This document shows positions 34,401-42,531 of a stretch of 64,000 nucleotides of DNA, one piece after another. Location: NCBI GenBank assembly GCA_024516035.1, contig CM044961.1:18171374-18235373 (forward strand). The letters run 5' to 3'. The stretch is from Bactericera cockerelli. Its lineage: Eukaryota; Arthropoda; Insecta; Hemiptera; Triozidae. The position numbers and the translations under genes were made by a program. The notes below the pieces were generated by a model. That model was not told the DNA's origin and did no database searches. It saw only the letters and a program-made list of their open reading frames with translations. Every line of letters starts with the position of its first letter. Positions within the stretch are counted from its first letter, which is position 1.

Positions 34401-36705
34401 AGCCTCCAGCAACTGGTTCATTCTATTTCCCTTGTAATATCCTACAGCCGACTGCTGTTATACCATGTTTAACGTGCATGACAGCTGGTCTAATTTCACC
34501 TGTTTATATCAACCAGTCCAGACAGTGAATGATCTACACTTCTGTTATGTATTTAAAGTCCCCCAGACCAACGAAGCTGATCTACTTCCTGTTTATATCC
34601 CCTCAGCCAGACTGCTGTCTACTCCTGTTTATAGTCCCCCAGCCAGACTGCTGATCTACTCCTGTTTATAGTCCCCAGCCAGACTGCTGGATCTACATCC
34701 GTTTAGTCCCCCAGCCAGATGCTGATCTACTCCCTGTTTATAGTCCCCCAGCCAGACTGCTGATCTACTCCTGTTTATAGTCCCCCAGCCAGACTGCTGT
34801 CTACTCCTGTTTATAGTCCCCCAGCCAGACTCGTTACTCGTTGCCCAGAATGCTCACTCCTGTTTATAGTCCCCCAGCCAGACTGCTGATCTACTCCTGT
34901 TTAATAGTCCCCACAGCCAGACTGCTGACATCAACTGTCCTGTTTATAGTCCCCCAGCCAGACTGCTGTCTACTCCTGTTTATAGTCCCCCAGCCAGACT
35001 GCTGATCTACTCCCTGTTTATAGTCCCCCAGCCAGACTGCTGATCTACTCCCTGTTTATTGTCCCCCAGCCAGACTGCTGGTCTACTCCCTGTTTAGAGT
35101 CCCCCGCTAGACTGCTCATCTACTCCCTGTTTATAGTCCCCCAGCCAGACTGTTTATTGTTGCCCAGCCAGACTGTTTATTGTTCCCAGCCAGACTTTTT
35201 AAATAAGCATAATTAATTATTGTTTATAAAAGTTCTTTTTTTAATGGCTTTTAATAAGCTCTTTTTGTATATTTTTTTTATACAAATACATAATTATGTA
35301 TCTCTATGTTGAACATTTCAGGCCGTGCTGTTCCATCAGGAGCAGAGCAGCTGGGTCATGAGGGACATTATGGTGCCCTCGGTTGTGATACTCTTCCCTG
35401 TGGTCATATCTCTGACTACCAGTGACATCAGTCTTCTAGTAGGCATCACCGGATCCTATGGAGGTGAGATATACCTGTTAAACTTAGCATGGGCCGCGGG
35501 TTCAAGGGACAACAGGTTTCAAAAATGCTATCAACAAAAAAATTAATTAAATATTTTTTTTATAAACATTTATTTAAAGAGACGTGTCTATATCATTTCG
35601 AGTCCTTGCCCTATTAAACCATCTATTATACCTTGTGAGGAAGATGAGAAGCTGCGTGGATGTGAGCAATGAACAGTAGCAGAGTTATTGACATTTTTTT
35701 TGTTGTATTTTGTATTTTTATAAATCAAGAACATTTTATCAAAAACAAATGAAAGAACATGAAAAAACTAAAAAAAAAAAATTAATTAAAAATGTTCATA
35801 AAATAATTTTTATTATTATTTTTATTAAAAAATAGTATTTAAAGTTTAGTTGAGTTGTGCAAAGTTGCATGTGTTGGTCCTCACCTTTATGAGTTTGTAA
35901 ATAATATAGATAGGATACAAATAAAAACATTATTTATTTATACCTACACCTCCAGCGCTTGAATACAAAAATAAAGTTAAAAAATGAATTGTTTCAAAGT
36001 ACTTGACCCATGTCGACCCTTTCGCATGTGTCCCATTCACCCATTAAATATATAAGACCTGTTTCACTGCTGGAGTAAAGGGTCTTCGACAGTATAAACA
36101 AGGTATATTCTATTTGCCTAGCACATACTTAAAAAGTAAATTAGGCTATGTGATCTAAAATTTTGTTGTATTGTAGCTTCTGTCTGTCCCTGTAGCTCAG
36201 TGGTAAAGGCGGTACTCTGTGAATCCAAAGCTTCCAGTGGTCGCGGGTTCGAAACCCAACCGGACATGACAAGTTATCCTCCCATTCGGGATTTTTACCA
36301 CATAATAATACGTCTTGAGCTTACTGCTGGAATAATGGGACTTAATAGTCCTAATCAGGCAGTATAAATAAGGCGATATTATTATTATTATTTGTAAATA
36401 ACATAAAAATGTAAATAAATAAAAGTTGAAAGACAGAAAAATTACTTATTTTACTTGCAGGTGCTTGTATACAATACGTGATCCCCGCGTTCATCGTGAT
36501 ATTCTCCCGGGCGGAGGTGCCTGAGGACCTGAAGCACGTCCCCAACCAGTTCCGCTCCCCCTTCCACTCCTTCCTCTGGCCCATCCTCATCCTGGTGTGG
36601 GCCGGCATTACCATCGCCTTCGTCACCATCGACCACATAGAGAACATGTTCAAGGTCCTCATCACAGACGTCACGCCTCAGGTGACGCCTGGACTGTTGA
36701 AGTGA
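23841..36705 (+). CDS. TMEM104: TMEM104-like multi-pass membrane protein, nine visible coding exons
   Basis: Nine exons (23841-23885, 25339-25460, 25969-26192, 27154-27218, 27466-27596, 28164-28351, 32360-32568, 35322-35463, 36461-36705) join in phase to about 456 residues. From memory of the family, the order of conserved segments matches animal TMEM104, an uncharacterised member of the amino-acid/auxin permease superfamily: a GTGALTLP motif in TM1, a FVFESMA stretch after TM2, KVG in TM3, GPFVFFNVHKTKYLQ after TM5, VYSFMCHHSLPSVVTP, and GACIQYVIPAF near the C-terminus. No transport substrate can be read from sequence. The chosen start gives MAEAEYAIVDKYSTS; the only in-frame upstream alternative is a GTG. 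Against the human protein as I recall it, about 70 residues (two membrane helices) are missing between visible exons 7 and 8, although both edges are phase 0. All introns carry transposon debris. Family assignment is strong; completeness is not. Confidence 0.9.
23886..25338 (+). other. TMEM104 intron 1
   Basis: AT-rich intron with no convincing additional exon. It contains a degraded tRNA-headed SINE near 24996-25130 whose A-box and promoter-like region is still recognisable (cctcagtagcttgattaat). It ends in attttcag. Confidence 0.6.
25339..25460 (+). CDS. TMEM104: TMEM104 coding exon 2 (TM1 and start of TM2)
   Basis: Residues 16-56. It encodes TGLIYIFNLVIGTGALTLP, the hallmark first helix of the permease fold with a small-residue GTG break, followed by QETGWILGTVILTLICLF. 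Acceptor attttcag, donor CAG|gtaggt; it ends two bases into a codon. Confidence 0.9.
25650..25833 (+). mobile_element. 5S-derived SINE, degraded, in TMEM104 intron 2
   Basis: gtcacttgagttgagcaaca, then ggacttggataggtga, then agttgggtaagtataattt and a tail ending in gcaattgaaaacaac. Clearly the same family but about as diverged as the copy at 6270. Confidence 0.7.
25969..26192 (+). CDS. TMEM104: TMEM104 coding exon 3 (TM2 end and cytosolic loop)
   Basis: Residues 56-131. SFITVTFVFESMATTNA completes TM2. It is followed by a basic stretch (RQWRKIGELRR) and a long Ser/Thr-rich hydrophilic loop, as expected for the variable cytosolic loop of TMEM104. The donor is GTGCAG|gtaagcc. About 277 bp downstream (near 26470) the same donor context recurs as a decoy. 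Confidence 0.88.
26187..26906 (+). repeat. Tandem duplication spanning the exon 3 donor
   Basis: The exon-3/intron junction (gtgcaggtaagccttaattt) and about 45 bp downstream recur as gtgtaggtaagcc at about 26467. A second block (gctaccatcgttcacgatga onward, about 215 bp) is present at 26247-26462 and again at 26690-26906 with few differences. The second unit additionally contains 26513-26689, which holds an interspersed repeat ending in gtctggctgggggactataa. The parsimonious reading is one tandem duplication followed by loss of the repeat from the first unit or gain in the second. Confidence 0.8.
26563..26690 (+). repeat. Interspersed repeat (gtctggctgggggactata family)
   Basis: gtctggctgggggactataa, ccttgtcgattattagcctc and tcattcctccactgtctggc. 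A second copy is at 55331-55505. Its end supplies the monomer of the 34580-35200 array. Confidence 0.65.
27154..27218 (+). CDS. TMEM104: TMEM104 coding exon 4 (loop)
   Basis: Residues 131-152, reading ELFPNFPTEPKVLYTLETKV then EM. Human TMEM104 has a comparable segment ending in a conserved TDRVEM-like motif just before TM3. Acceptor tttacag, donor ATG|gtgagt, phase 0. Confidence 0.82.
27466..27596 (+). CDS. TMEM104: TMEM104 coding exon 5 (TM3)
   Basis: Residues 153-196. AEMSSMYFSKVGRSLFFLVL continues into VVYLFGDLSIYCATV, matching the MASMFFNKVG / VYLYGDLAIY block of the family. Acceptor tttcag, donor CTG|gtgagt, ending two bases into a Cys codon completed by exon 6. Confidence 0.9.
27815..28075 (+). 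mobile_element. tRNA-derived SINE (family S2) in TMEM104 intron 5
   Basis: A tRNA-like head with a B-box-like ggttccttgttcgaatccc is followed by a body reading gataccttctggtgcgtttg, then cacagaccacaa, and an A/T-rich end. The same body occurs at 29536-29817 and 45562-45752, so this is an interspersed SINE family and not a functional tRNA. Confidence 0.72.
28164..28351 (+). CDS. TMEM104: TMEM104 coding exon 6 (luminal loop, TM4/5)
   Basis: Residues 196-258. It begins CDPVPANLTNNETLQCLHNY, a loop with two N-glycosylation sequons (NLT, NET) and cysteines, then SYYIFVTLFTILLGPFVFFN and HKTKYLQFLTSVMR. The GPF-F-V-KTKYLQ signature is the clearest TMEM104 marker in the window. Donor GCTG|gtaagt. 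Confidence 0.93.
28366..28566 (-). mobile_element. SINE with tRNA head and LINE-like 3' tail (family S3)
   Basis: Read on the minus strand, a tRNA-like head (cctgggttcgattcccagct) at 28566-28506 leads into an A/T-rich tail ending in taataaagtg. The tail is the same as the stand-alone retroposon 3' ends at 7672, 53748 and 63735. A tRNA head fused to a shared 3' tail is typical of SINEs mobilised by a partner LINE. Confidence 0.65.
28567..29535. other. TMEM104 intron 6, non-repetitive part
   Basis: I see no exon, RNA gene or clear element in this AT-rich stretch. The minus-strand open frame at 28979-29197 has no recognisable domain. Confidence 0.5.
29536..29817 (+). mobile_element. tRNA-derived SINE (family S2) in TMEM104 intron 6
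   Basis: It has a recognisable tRNA-like head: A-box region gcgcgatagctcagtgtaag and B-box region ggttccgattcccgt. The body reads ccttccggtgcactcgtgtt and later cacagaccacaagcg, with a terminal T/A run. It is the best-preserved head of the S2 family in this window. Confidence 0.78.
29880..30046 (+). repeat. Retroposon 3' tail with polyadenylation signal
   Basis: A segment ending gtacaaataaaggctattta followed by cattacattacatt resembles the 3' end of a non-LTR element with a short tandem tail. It directly abuts the DNA transposon starting at 30047. Confidence 0.4.
30753..31689 (+). mobile_element. Helentron/Helitron-like non-autonomous element
   Basis: It begins atctatatctataaaagaaa and ends with the hairpin gcgggtgtaacccgc followed by ctagt, an arrangement typical of Helentron-type 3' ends. 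Inside are two roughly 180-bp direct repeats (about 30915-31090 and 31120-31290, each with ttgagctacgccgggtaagg or a variant) and a GT microsatellite. A related element lies inverted at 60608-60859. No Rep/helicase frame is present. Confidence 0.55.
31371..31655 (+). repeat. (GT)n / (GTGTGTGTG)n microsatellite
   Basis: Almost pure GT with regular gtgg interruptions that give a higher-order period of about 10 bases. All overlapping Cys/Val-rich or Thr/His-rich open frames are low-complexity artefacts. Confidence 0.97.
32214..32300 (+). pseudogene. Truncated duplicate of TMEM104 exon 7 acceptor and exon start
   Basis: The branch/polypyrimidine tract, the acceptor (ttttcccag) and the first 50 or so bases of exon 7 are repeated 115 bp upstream of the real exon. 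The copy starts at 32245 and reads FFIMIVLATMRLFRSDL before a TGA where the true exon continues with PHGAPSP. It is a decoy 3' splice site whose use would truncate the protein. Confidence 0.88.
32360..32568 (+). CDS. TMEM104: TMEM104 coding exon 7 (TM6 and conserved cytosolic motif)
   Basis: Residues 259-328. AFFIMIVLATLRLF is followed by a proline-rich turn, then LFGCGVYSFMCHHSLPSVVT and RNKSQLMQLTGFDLM. The SFMC-HSLPS-VTP motif is a family hallmark. GC content is much higher than in the flanking introns. Donor ATG|gtaccg is weak at +4, phase 0. The acceptor is chosen over the upstream decoy because only this one leads into an open frame. Confidence 0.92.
32775..32960 (-). repeat. Retroposon 3' tail (ggcaataaccccgccc family)
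   Basis: Read on the minus strand it carries ggttgggtggaagagattgc, then the gcaataaccccgccctttag block, then an AT-rich stretch ending near a tttacactttatt complement. Related copies occur at 7672, 28366, 50700, 53748, 56013 and 63548. Confidence 0.72.
34580..35200 (+). repeat. 37-bp minisatellite derived from a transposon end
   Basis: Roughly 15 tandem units of a monomer containing gtttatagtcccccagccag followed by actgctgatctactcct. The monomer is the complement of the terminal sequence gtctggctgggggactataa found singly in interspersed repeats at 26571 and 55331. Several units have small deletions, and upstream (34170-34580) the array decays into partly matching sequence. Confidence 0.88.
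35322..35463 (+). CDS. TMEM104: TMEM104 coding exon 8 (TM helix and GITGSYGG motif)
   Basis: Residues 329-376 of the visible protein. AVLFHQEQSSWVMRDIMVPS then VVILFPVVISLTTSD, followed by LVGITGSYGG, matching the VGITGAYAG region of TMEM104. Acceptor atttcag, donor GGAG|gtgaga, ending one base into a Gly codon. Confidence 0.92.
35464..36460 (+). other. TMEM104 intron 8
   Basis: AT-rich intron with no coding signal. It contains a diverged SINE body around 36010-36115 and a tRNA-headed SINE at 36180-36390. Confidence 0.55.
36180..36390 (+). mobile_element. tRNA-derived SINE (family S4)
   Basis: The head resembles a tRNA: A-box tgtagctcagtggtaaaggc and B-box gcgggttcgaaaccc, but acceptor-stem pairing is only about 5 bp and the variable region is irregular. 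The body (acttaatagtcctaatcagg, then gcagtataaataaggc) recurs in reverse at about 4090-4190 and, more diverged, at 7450-7530. I therefore call it a SINE, not a tRNA gene. Confidence 0.68.
36461..36705 (+). CDS. TMEM104: TMEM104 coding exon 9 (last helices and C-terminus)
   Basis: Residues 376-456. GACIQYVIPAFIVIFSRAEV, a hydrophilic loop ending HVPNQFRSPFHSFLWP, then a final helix ILILVWAGITIAFVTIDHI. The frame ends KVLITDVTPQVTPGLLK with TGA at 36703-36705. The last eight codons and the stop lie inside the first unit of a 50-bp tandem array. CAG|gtgacg at 36684 could alternatively be a donor, but no downstream exon is visible, so I prefer the stop. Confidence 0.85.
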
Positions 36706-37405
36706 TTTCCATCCAGGGAGACATGGCCAAAGTAACGCTGGACTGTTGAATGATTCCATCCAGGAGACGCCTCAGTGACGCCTGGACTGTTGAAGTGATT
36801 TCCATCCAGGGAGACAGGCCAAGTACGCCTGGACTGTTGAAGTGATTTCCATCCAGGGAGACATGGCCAAAGTAACGCCTGGACTGTTGAAGTGATTTCC
36901 ATCCAGGGAGACATGCCAAAGTAACGCCTGGACTGTTGAAGTGATTTCCATCCAGGGAGACATGGCCAAAGTAACGCCTGGACTGTTGAAGTGATTTCCA
37001 TCCAGGGAGACATGCCAAGTACGCCTGGACTGTTGAAGTGATTTCCATCCAGGGAGACTGGCCAAAGTAACGCCTGGACTGTTGAAGTGATTTCCACCCA
37101 GGGAGACATGGCCAAAGTAACGCCTGGACTGTTGAAGTGATTTCCTCCAGGAGACCCCAGTACGCCTGGACTGTTGAAGTGATTTCCATCCAGGAGACAT
37201 GGCCAAAGTAACGCCTGGACTGTTGAAGTGATTTCCGTCCAGGGAGACATGGCCAAAAGTAACGCCTGGACCTGTTGAAGTGATTTCCATCCAGGGAGAC
37301 CCCCTCAGGTGACGCCTGGACTGTTGAAGTGATTTCCATCCAGGGAGACATGGCCAAAGTAACGCCTGGACTGCTGAGGTGATTTCCGTCCAGGGAGACA
37401 TGGCC
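36664..37405 (+). repeat. 50-bp minisatellite seeded from the TMEM104 stop region
   Basis: About 15 units containing gcctggactgttgaagtgat and ttccatccagggagacatgg. The first unit overlaps the end of the TMEM104 reading frame. The coding-end phrase cctcaggtgacgcctgg recurs intact at 37303 and, with one base lost, at 36771. Scattered single-base losses between units suggest either drift or low consensus quality. Long antisense open frames here are array artefacts. Confidence 0.93.
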
Positions 37406-37425
37406 ACAAAAAGTCTCGTTTAAAA

Positions 37426-37586
37426 CACATGGACGACCGGCATGTTTTTTAGTAAGTTCTCCCGTGGGACCGGCGATGTTTAGGCTATTCACAGGCGTAG
37501 TACATGCGTGTACCACCGGTGGTACACCCGGTCCATTCCGTACAGACACGCGTGTACCACCGGTGGTACACCTGGTCGTCCAAGTG
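37426..37586. mobile_element. piggyBac-type MITE, copy 2
   Basis: Bounded by TTAA-containing flanks. Ends cacatggacgaccgg and ggtcgtccaagtg form an imperfect inverted repeat. Inside are two copies of the perfect 20-bp palindrome gtgtaccaccggtggtacac or its near-identical form, as in copy 1 at 21311. TTAA target sites are the signature of piggyBac insertion. Confidence 0.75.
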
Positions 37587-37590
37587 TTAA

Positions 37591-39840
37591 CTTGAAAATC
37601 CACGAAGTCTTCTTTTTACCCTGGGGGATGACGAGGGGTTCCACGACTTTTTGGACTGACTGTTTTTATTTACGTGAGACAAGGTTATCATTGAAAACAA
37701 TTAATCAGTGAATTCGCTTGAGAACATTAAGACGTTTATTCAATGGCGTTCAATGAAATTGACGGTACAGACCGTACTTTGTTTCAAGACTTTGAAGGCG
37801 CTGTGTACATTAAAGTGATATTATTAGAGATGTTCCTTATCTACGATGAAATTATTTTTGTAAGGTCATCCAAAAAGCCAATTTATTTTAGTTTTTCTTT
37901 TAGTTCGATTTCGTTATTTGAAATGTGAATTACATACTTTTTTTTACAGGTTTTTTGGTATGAATGAAGATAATTGACTTTAGTAATAGTCATGATTCAT
38001 TGGACTAAAATTGTTAATGGACTTATCCGTTTGACCACCTATAGCATAGGAACATTTGATTTTTATTTGTTGACATTTTGTACGAAAATATTTGCCAAAG
38101 AAAGCCTCTTATTGAATGAATAATTATTTAGATGTCATAGGAATTAGAATGGATTGGTTGTTTTTATAATTCAACACACCGAGCGTCATATAAATTCATT
38201 TAATTAGATTTTTTGTAAACGATCAAATTACAAATAATTTATTTTATTTTTTGACTTTTAACGTAAACCATTGAACAAGGCCTGATGACGTAATATGATT
38301 TTCATTAATTAGCTGTCACAAGAATAAGGCGGTATAAGAAATGTTTTGTTTTTTTTTTTAAATTGATGTTTATTTATAGAGGAGACTTAATTAACAATCA
38401 GAGTCCTTGCTCCTTGTTTATTTTTAATAATGATAATGATTATTTTAAATGAAAAGATAATATCTCAGAAGAGTGGGGTGAAAGAGCCCCCTGTGTAAAT
38501 AAGTTAAATATACGTATGTTATTTGTGCTGATTTAGAACGGCATCTATTTTTTAGAAAGATTTTCAATATTCCTTTTCGACGGAAGAAATTTTTGATTTT
38601 GTTTAACGAGAATTTAAAAAAATAACTCAGAATTTTTACAAATTAAACTACCTAAATTTACTTTTCCAAGGTCTTCTTTAGCTTAGCATGGAATTGATTC
38701 GAATTGGCTCGATATGTGTGTCTCTAACTTTATAAATCACAATTTGAAGGATTCCACTTGATATGACATATTAATTTTGTAATTACAAGTTCCTTTCACC
38801 ACTGGTGTAAATCTTTGGGGTGAAAATTTACTGTTTCTTAAAATTTCAGCTAAAATTTCAAAGCAAAAGGGTCTAATAGATGTAACCTACGCACATAAAT
38901 TTTACATTACCTGCGCTTGAGTTTTGTAATTGTTTTCTTTCATTTTGTAAGTTAACTAGCCGCGTTATGGCCAGGCCAGCTACGCAAGTGATCAAGTTAA
39001 TGTGATCTCAAATAATTTTATTATAGAAAATTCCAGACCTTATGAGACATTCTCATTATGTTATTTTTTATTTATAAAAAAATGTTATATTTATTTATTT
39101 GAGAGTTGGGAATCCACACATAGTGTTAAGGCTTTAAATTATTTATAATTGGAAATGGATCTGAAAAACGCAACATAGGGTCTGTTTCAAGCATAATTAT
39201 ATTATCAGGAGCCCGCCAATCTTGCCTATCTCAACTCTCAAAGTGAAGTATAAAAGAATATAAAGATGTAACATCTTTATATTCTTTCTTTTTTGTAGCA
39301 TGTTTGTGCCTTTTTTAAATGTCATACAGGGTGACCCCAGTGTATGTTGACCTAATTCGAAAATAACTTAGAAAATATTTGTCTTGTTTTGTTGAGAATA
39401 AGAGGTGGTTCATGTCAATTTAAAATGTAAGAGGTTGCATTCACATATTTCCGTGATTATTTAATTTTAAATAAGAGTTATGTACAGGGTTTAAAAACGT
39501 TAATGGAATTGAAAAAAATTAAAATTGAATCTGCACATTCCTCAGGAAATCAAAATTTATTTTTCGAAAATAATTACTCTCTTCCCAATAGGTTTTTTCT
39601 TCTTTGTTGATATTTTGTCTCGAATTTATTTTTGTGCTTTTCAAAATCTCTTTGAAATTTATGTTCTTGTTCGTGAATCTCATAAATATTTTCTATTTTT
39701 TATACATACTTTAAAATTAATATTAATTGTCAAATGTTTACATTTTGTAAAATAAAGAAAATCTCTCTAGAATATTATGGTTCTTTATTTTCAGTTTTTT
39801 TTTTTTTTTATTAAATATTGTGGTATTATTGGTTAGCTAT
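37591..39840. other. Intergenic / possible TMEM104 3' UTR
   Basis: AT-rich sequence without a supported gene. The first aataaa on the plus strand after the TMEM104 stop is near 39750, so a long 3' UTR cannot be excluded. The 61- and 76-residue frames here show no recognisable domain. Confidence 0.45.
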
Positions 39841-39854
39841 AATAATAATAATTC

Positions 39855-40078
39855 CGTGTCCGTGAGATAGGTATTGATACCTAAATCACGGTGGTGAGAG
39901 GATTATATGGACGCCCAGATCCAATGTCTAGGCTCCTTTCATGTCCATTGATTCTATTTGGTTTTAACGTCCTGACTTGAGGTAGACAGGACGGGGGTTT
40001 TACCCTCCATTCGCTGGGAATCGTACCAGCTACCCATTTTAACCACACCCAGCCTGGGTAATCAGTACCGATATCTAT
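39855..40078 (-). repeat. Interspersed repeat sharing the 5S-SINE 3' tail
   Basis: Read on the minus strand it contains acccaggctgggtg, then tcccagcgaatggagggtaa and acccccgtcctg, the same tail as in the 5S-derived SINEs. The adjoining part (ggacgcccagatccaatgtc) also occurs at about 1128-1165. Confidence 0.6.
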
Positions 40079-40097
40079 TTACAGTTCTAATAATATT

Positions 40098-40217
40098 TAT
40101 GACTGGGTCAAGATGCGCCTGCCAGGTCTGAGCTCGTGTAATTGGTGGAAATTGATCACGTAACGTTAAATATAAATGAGCCGAGACCTGACAGCCACAT
40201 CTCGACCCAGCCATTTA
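40098..40217. mobile_element. MITE with long imperfect inverted repeats, copy 1
   Basis: Left arm tatgactgggtcaagatg with ctgccaggtctgagctcgtg; right arm gagccgagacctgacagcc with tctcgacccagccattta. The arms pair over about 45 bp around a short loop containing gatcacgtaacgtta. The same architecture occurs at 42374-42531. Confidence 0.65.
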
Positions 40218-41950
40218 TAAAGCGACATAAGGACTACCTTGGGAGAAAAAGTCACGAGGATTTTATAACATATTTTTCATCTCAAATATCTAAATGAATT
40301 TGAGTACACATACCTCAGAGGGAATCACATTAGCTTGGTATGCAGAGTCTGGTTCAAATCGCGACTGAATAGAACATGTGGCCCACCTATGGGTATATGT
40401 GGCGTAATTTGGTCCACCTCTGTGTTTGTATGGCACCCTGTGGCCTACCTCTATGTACATGTGCATTATGTGATATACTGTCAAACCGTGATACTTTGAC
40501 CAATCCACTCACTTTCAACTGAACATAAGGAAAATAATTCACTCGTTTTGTTATGATATCAGCTAAATATGTGATAAAGACAATAAAGACTTTTTCAAAT
40601 AAAAACACAGGGTATACAGAGAAATATCTAACATAAATGTATATTTAAATATTTACTGTTATGGATATTGAAATGCAACTTTTTTGTTGTTAGTTTCGTT
40701 TCTCTAAATTACAAAAATGTTACAAAAGAATCAATAGTAAATGTGTGATTCTAGGATTAGGATGCACGGGTTCTCAATAGGAATATCAGGATCTACCTAG
40801 TAATTTATATAGTTTATGACAAGTTCAAAATATGACTGTATTGGCAAGAGATTATGAGAATTCGAATGGGTTATTTCATTGCTTTGTACTCAGTCAATGT
40901 CAACTGTGAAAGTCTTGACAAATCATGGATAAGTACATTAAGTAAGTAATCATACAAAGAGCTCTGCATTATTATAATTACCTACCCTCTGACATCTTGA
41001 TATTCCTATTGAAATACCTATGTAATATGGAGGTCAAATAAATAAAATCAGACAAACATATACTATACAAACATGAAGTAGTATCTATCTATGTATATTG
41101 TATATCCTATCTATGTTTTAAGGAAATGTTAATTATTATTTTAATTTAGGGCAAAGCTAATCATTATTTTTGATATGTTTTAACTATACTTTACAAGATC
41201 TACTTTGGTGAATAATAATTCATTATAATGCCAGTAAGAGTCACACAGAGAGGCTTCTTTCAAAATAATGAAATATGATTTTTTAGTACAAAATATTGAA
41301 CTTTTTTAACAGAGTAACTGGAATTTATAAAACTATTTCTTTGAACAACAAAAATTATGACGACAGAGTAAAGAATTGCAATTAAAATGCTCAATTTATT
41401 TGTTTTTCATATGAGGCAAGAATAGGGCCTAATTTATCTAAGGCTTTCTTTTCAGCAATTATTATTGCAGAGTGAGTTTAAATGAATTTCATTTAGATAC
41501 AAGATGTACCTGTACCTACGTGATTTTCTAGTCATGGAATTGAAAATAAATATTATGAATCTAAATATTTCCATCATCACTCCTATAATTAATCAAGCAA
41601 TAGTTTTCACCAAGAATATCTAAAATAAAAAAAGCTAACGAAGAATCTAATGAGAAAAATAATGCAAAAACTTAGAAACGTCTTTGGTATGAGGTTGTTT
41701 TAAATTTTCTTTATAAGCTGTACACTAAATTTGAACAGTTGCCATACAATTTAAAATTGAAAGAAAACAAAGTTGGATTAGAAAATGACAAGAATAAGAA
41801 AGAAAATTAAAGCGGTGTAAACGAATGACGTTAGTGCGTACTTTGTAGGGTTGGTTTATGAAGGAACCAGGACATTTTGTCTCGTGGGGATCGTTTAAAA
41901 AAACAACTGTGCTTACACATAGGGAAACAATTCGTTAAATCAGAGTATAC
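40218..41950. other. Intergenic AT-rich sequence
   Basis: No gene, RNA or clear mobile element can be supported. The short open frames show no domain or coding composition. Confidence 0.5.
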
Positions 41951-41956
41951 ATAAAA

Positions 41957-42139
41957 GTGGGTGATAATTTGATCCGTGCCACTGGCACTCAAAGTGCCAA
42001 AGAATTCTTGCTGCAGAGAATATCCATAGCGATTCAACGCGGCAATGCAGCCTGCATTCTTGGTACTCTACCACATGTCAGTGGCATGGATCATATACAA
42101 CCTTCACTAGTGAATAATACAATGTTAACAATAAAATAA
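41957..42139 (+). pseudogene. Fragment of a transposable-element protein, copy A
   Basis: The frame contains KEFLLQRISIAIQRGNAACI then LGTLPHVSGMDHI, followed by a stop and aataaaataaa. A clearly related stretch is encoded at 57882-58001. The recurrence and the adjacent A-rich end suggest the C-terminus of a mobile-element protein; I cannot name the family. Confidence 0.45.
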
Positions 42140-42373
42140 ATATCAAAGCATAAATATTGGAATCATGAGTTTAACTCCTCGTGTTACACCCTCGATAACG
42201 CTGAACCAAACGACACAACCAGGGCAAAATTGCAAATATGTACAAGTAATTTCTAAAATAAAATAATTAAGGCAGTGCAAAGCATCTTACTTTACTTAAG
42301 TAGTTGAGAGAAAGATATAAAGTAAACCTAGTAAATGCGAAACCATGAATTGGGTCCATACCGAGAAAAGTTG

Positions 42374-42531
42374 TGACGGGGTCAAGACTCAAGACTCGAC
42401 TGCTGGGTTCCAGCTCAGGTAGATTTAGCGTCACGTGATATATTTCCACCCATCACAGGAGCTCTAAATTGATCACGTAACGCAAAATACACATGAGCTA
42501 GGACCCAGCAGTCGAGTCTCGACCCGGCCAT
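42374..42531. mobile_element. MITE with long imperfect inverted repeats, copy 2
   Basis: Left arm gactcgactgctgggttcca and right arm taggacccagcagtcgagtc form the core of an inverted repeat of about 60 bp, ending in ggggtc and gacccc-like termini. Central sequence gatcacgtaacgcaaaat resembles copy 1. No coding capacity. Confidence 0.7.

Larger units (their letters stand above)
32569..35321 (+). other. TMEM104 intron 7, expected exon not found
   Basis: The family is expected to encode two more helices (about 70 residues) between exons 7 and 8. I read the interval in three frames and saw no GC-rich open segment with suitable splice sites. It contains a retroposon tail (32775-32960), anonymous AT-rich sequence, then from about 34170 sequence that looks blended with the 37-bp array downstream. 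The exon may be lost, hidden in a poorly assembled part, or too diverged to see. Confidence 0.6.

Noticed and set aside
36183..36267. tRNA gene
   Set aside because: A- and B-boxes are present but the acceptor stem pairs poorly and the downstream body recurs elsewhere, so it is a SINE head.
36671..37603. 310-codon antisense frame
   Set aside because: A readthrough of the 50-bp minisatellite on the non-coding strand; the sense strand ends the TMEM104 gene there.
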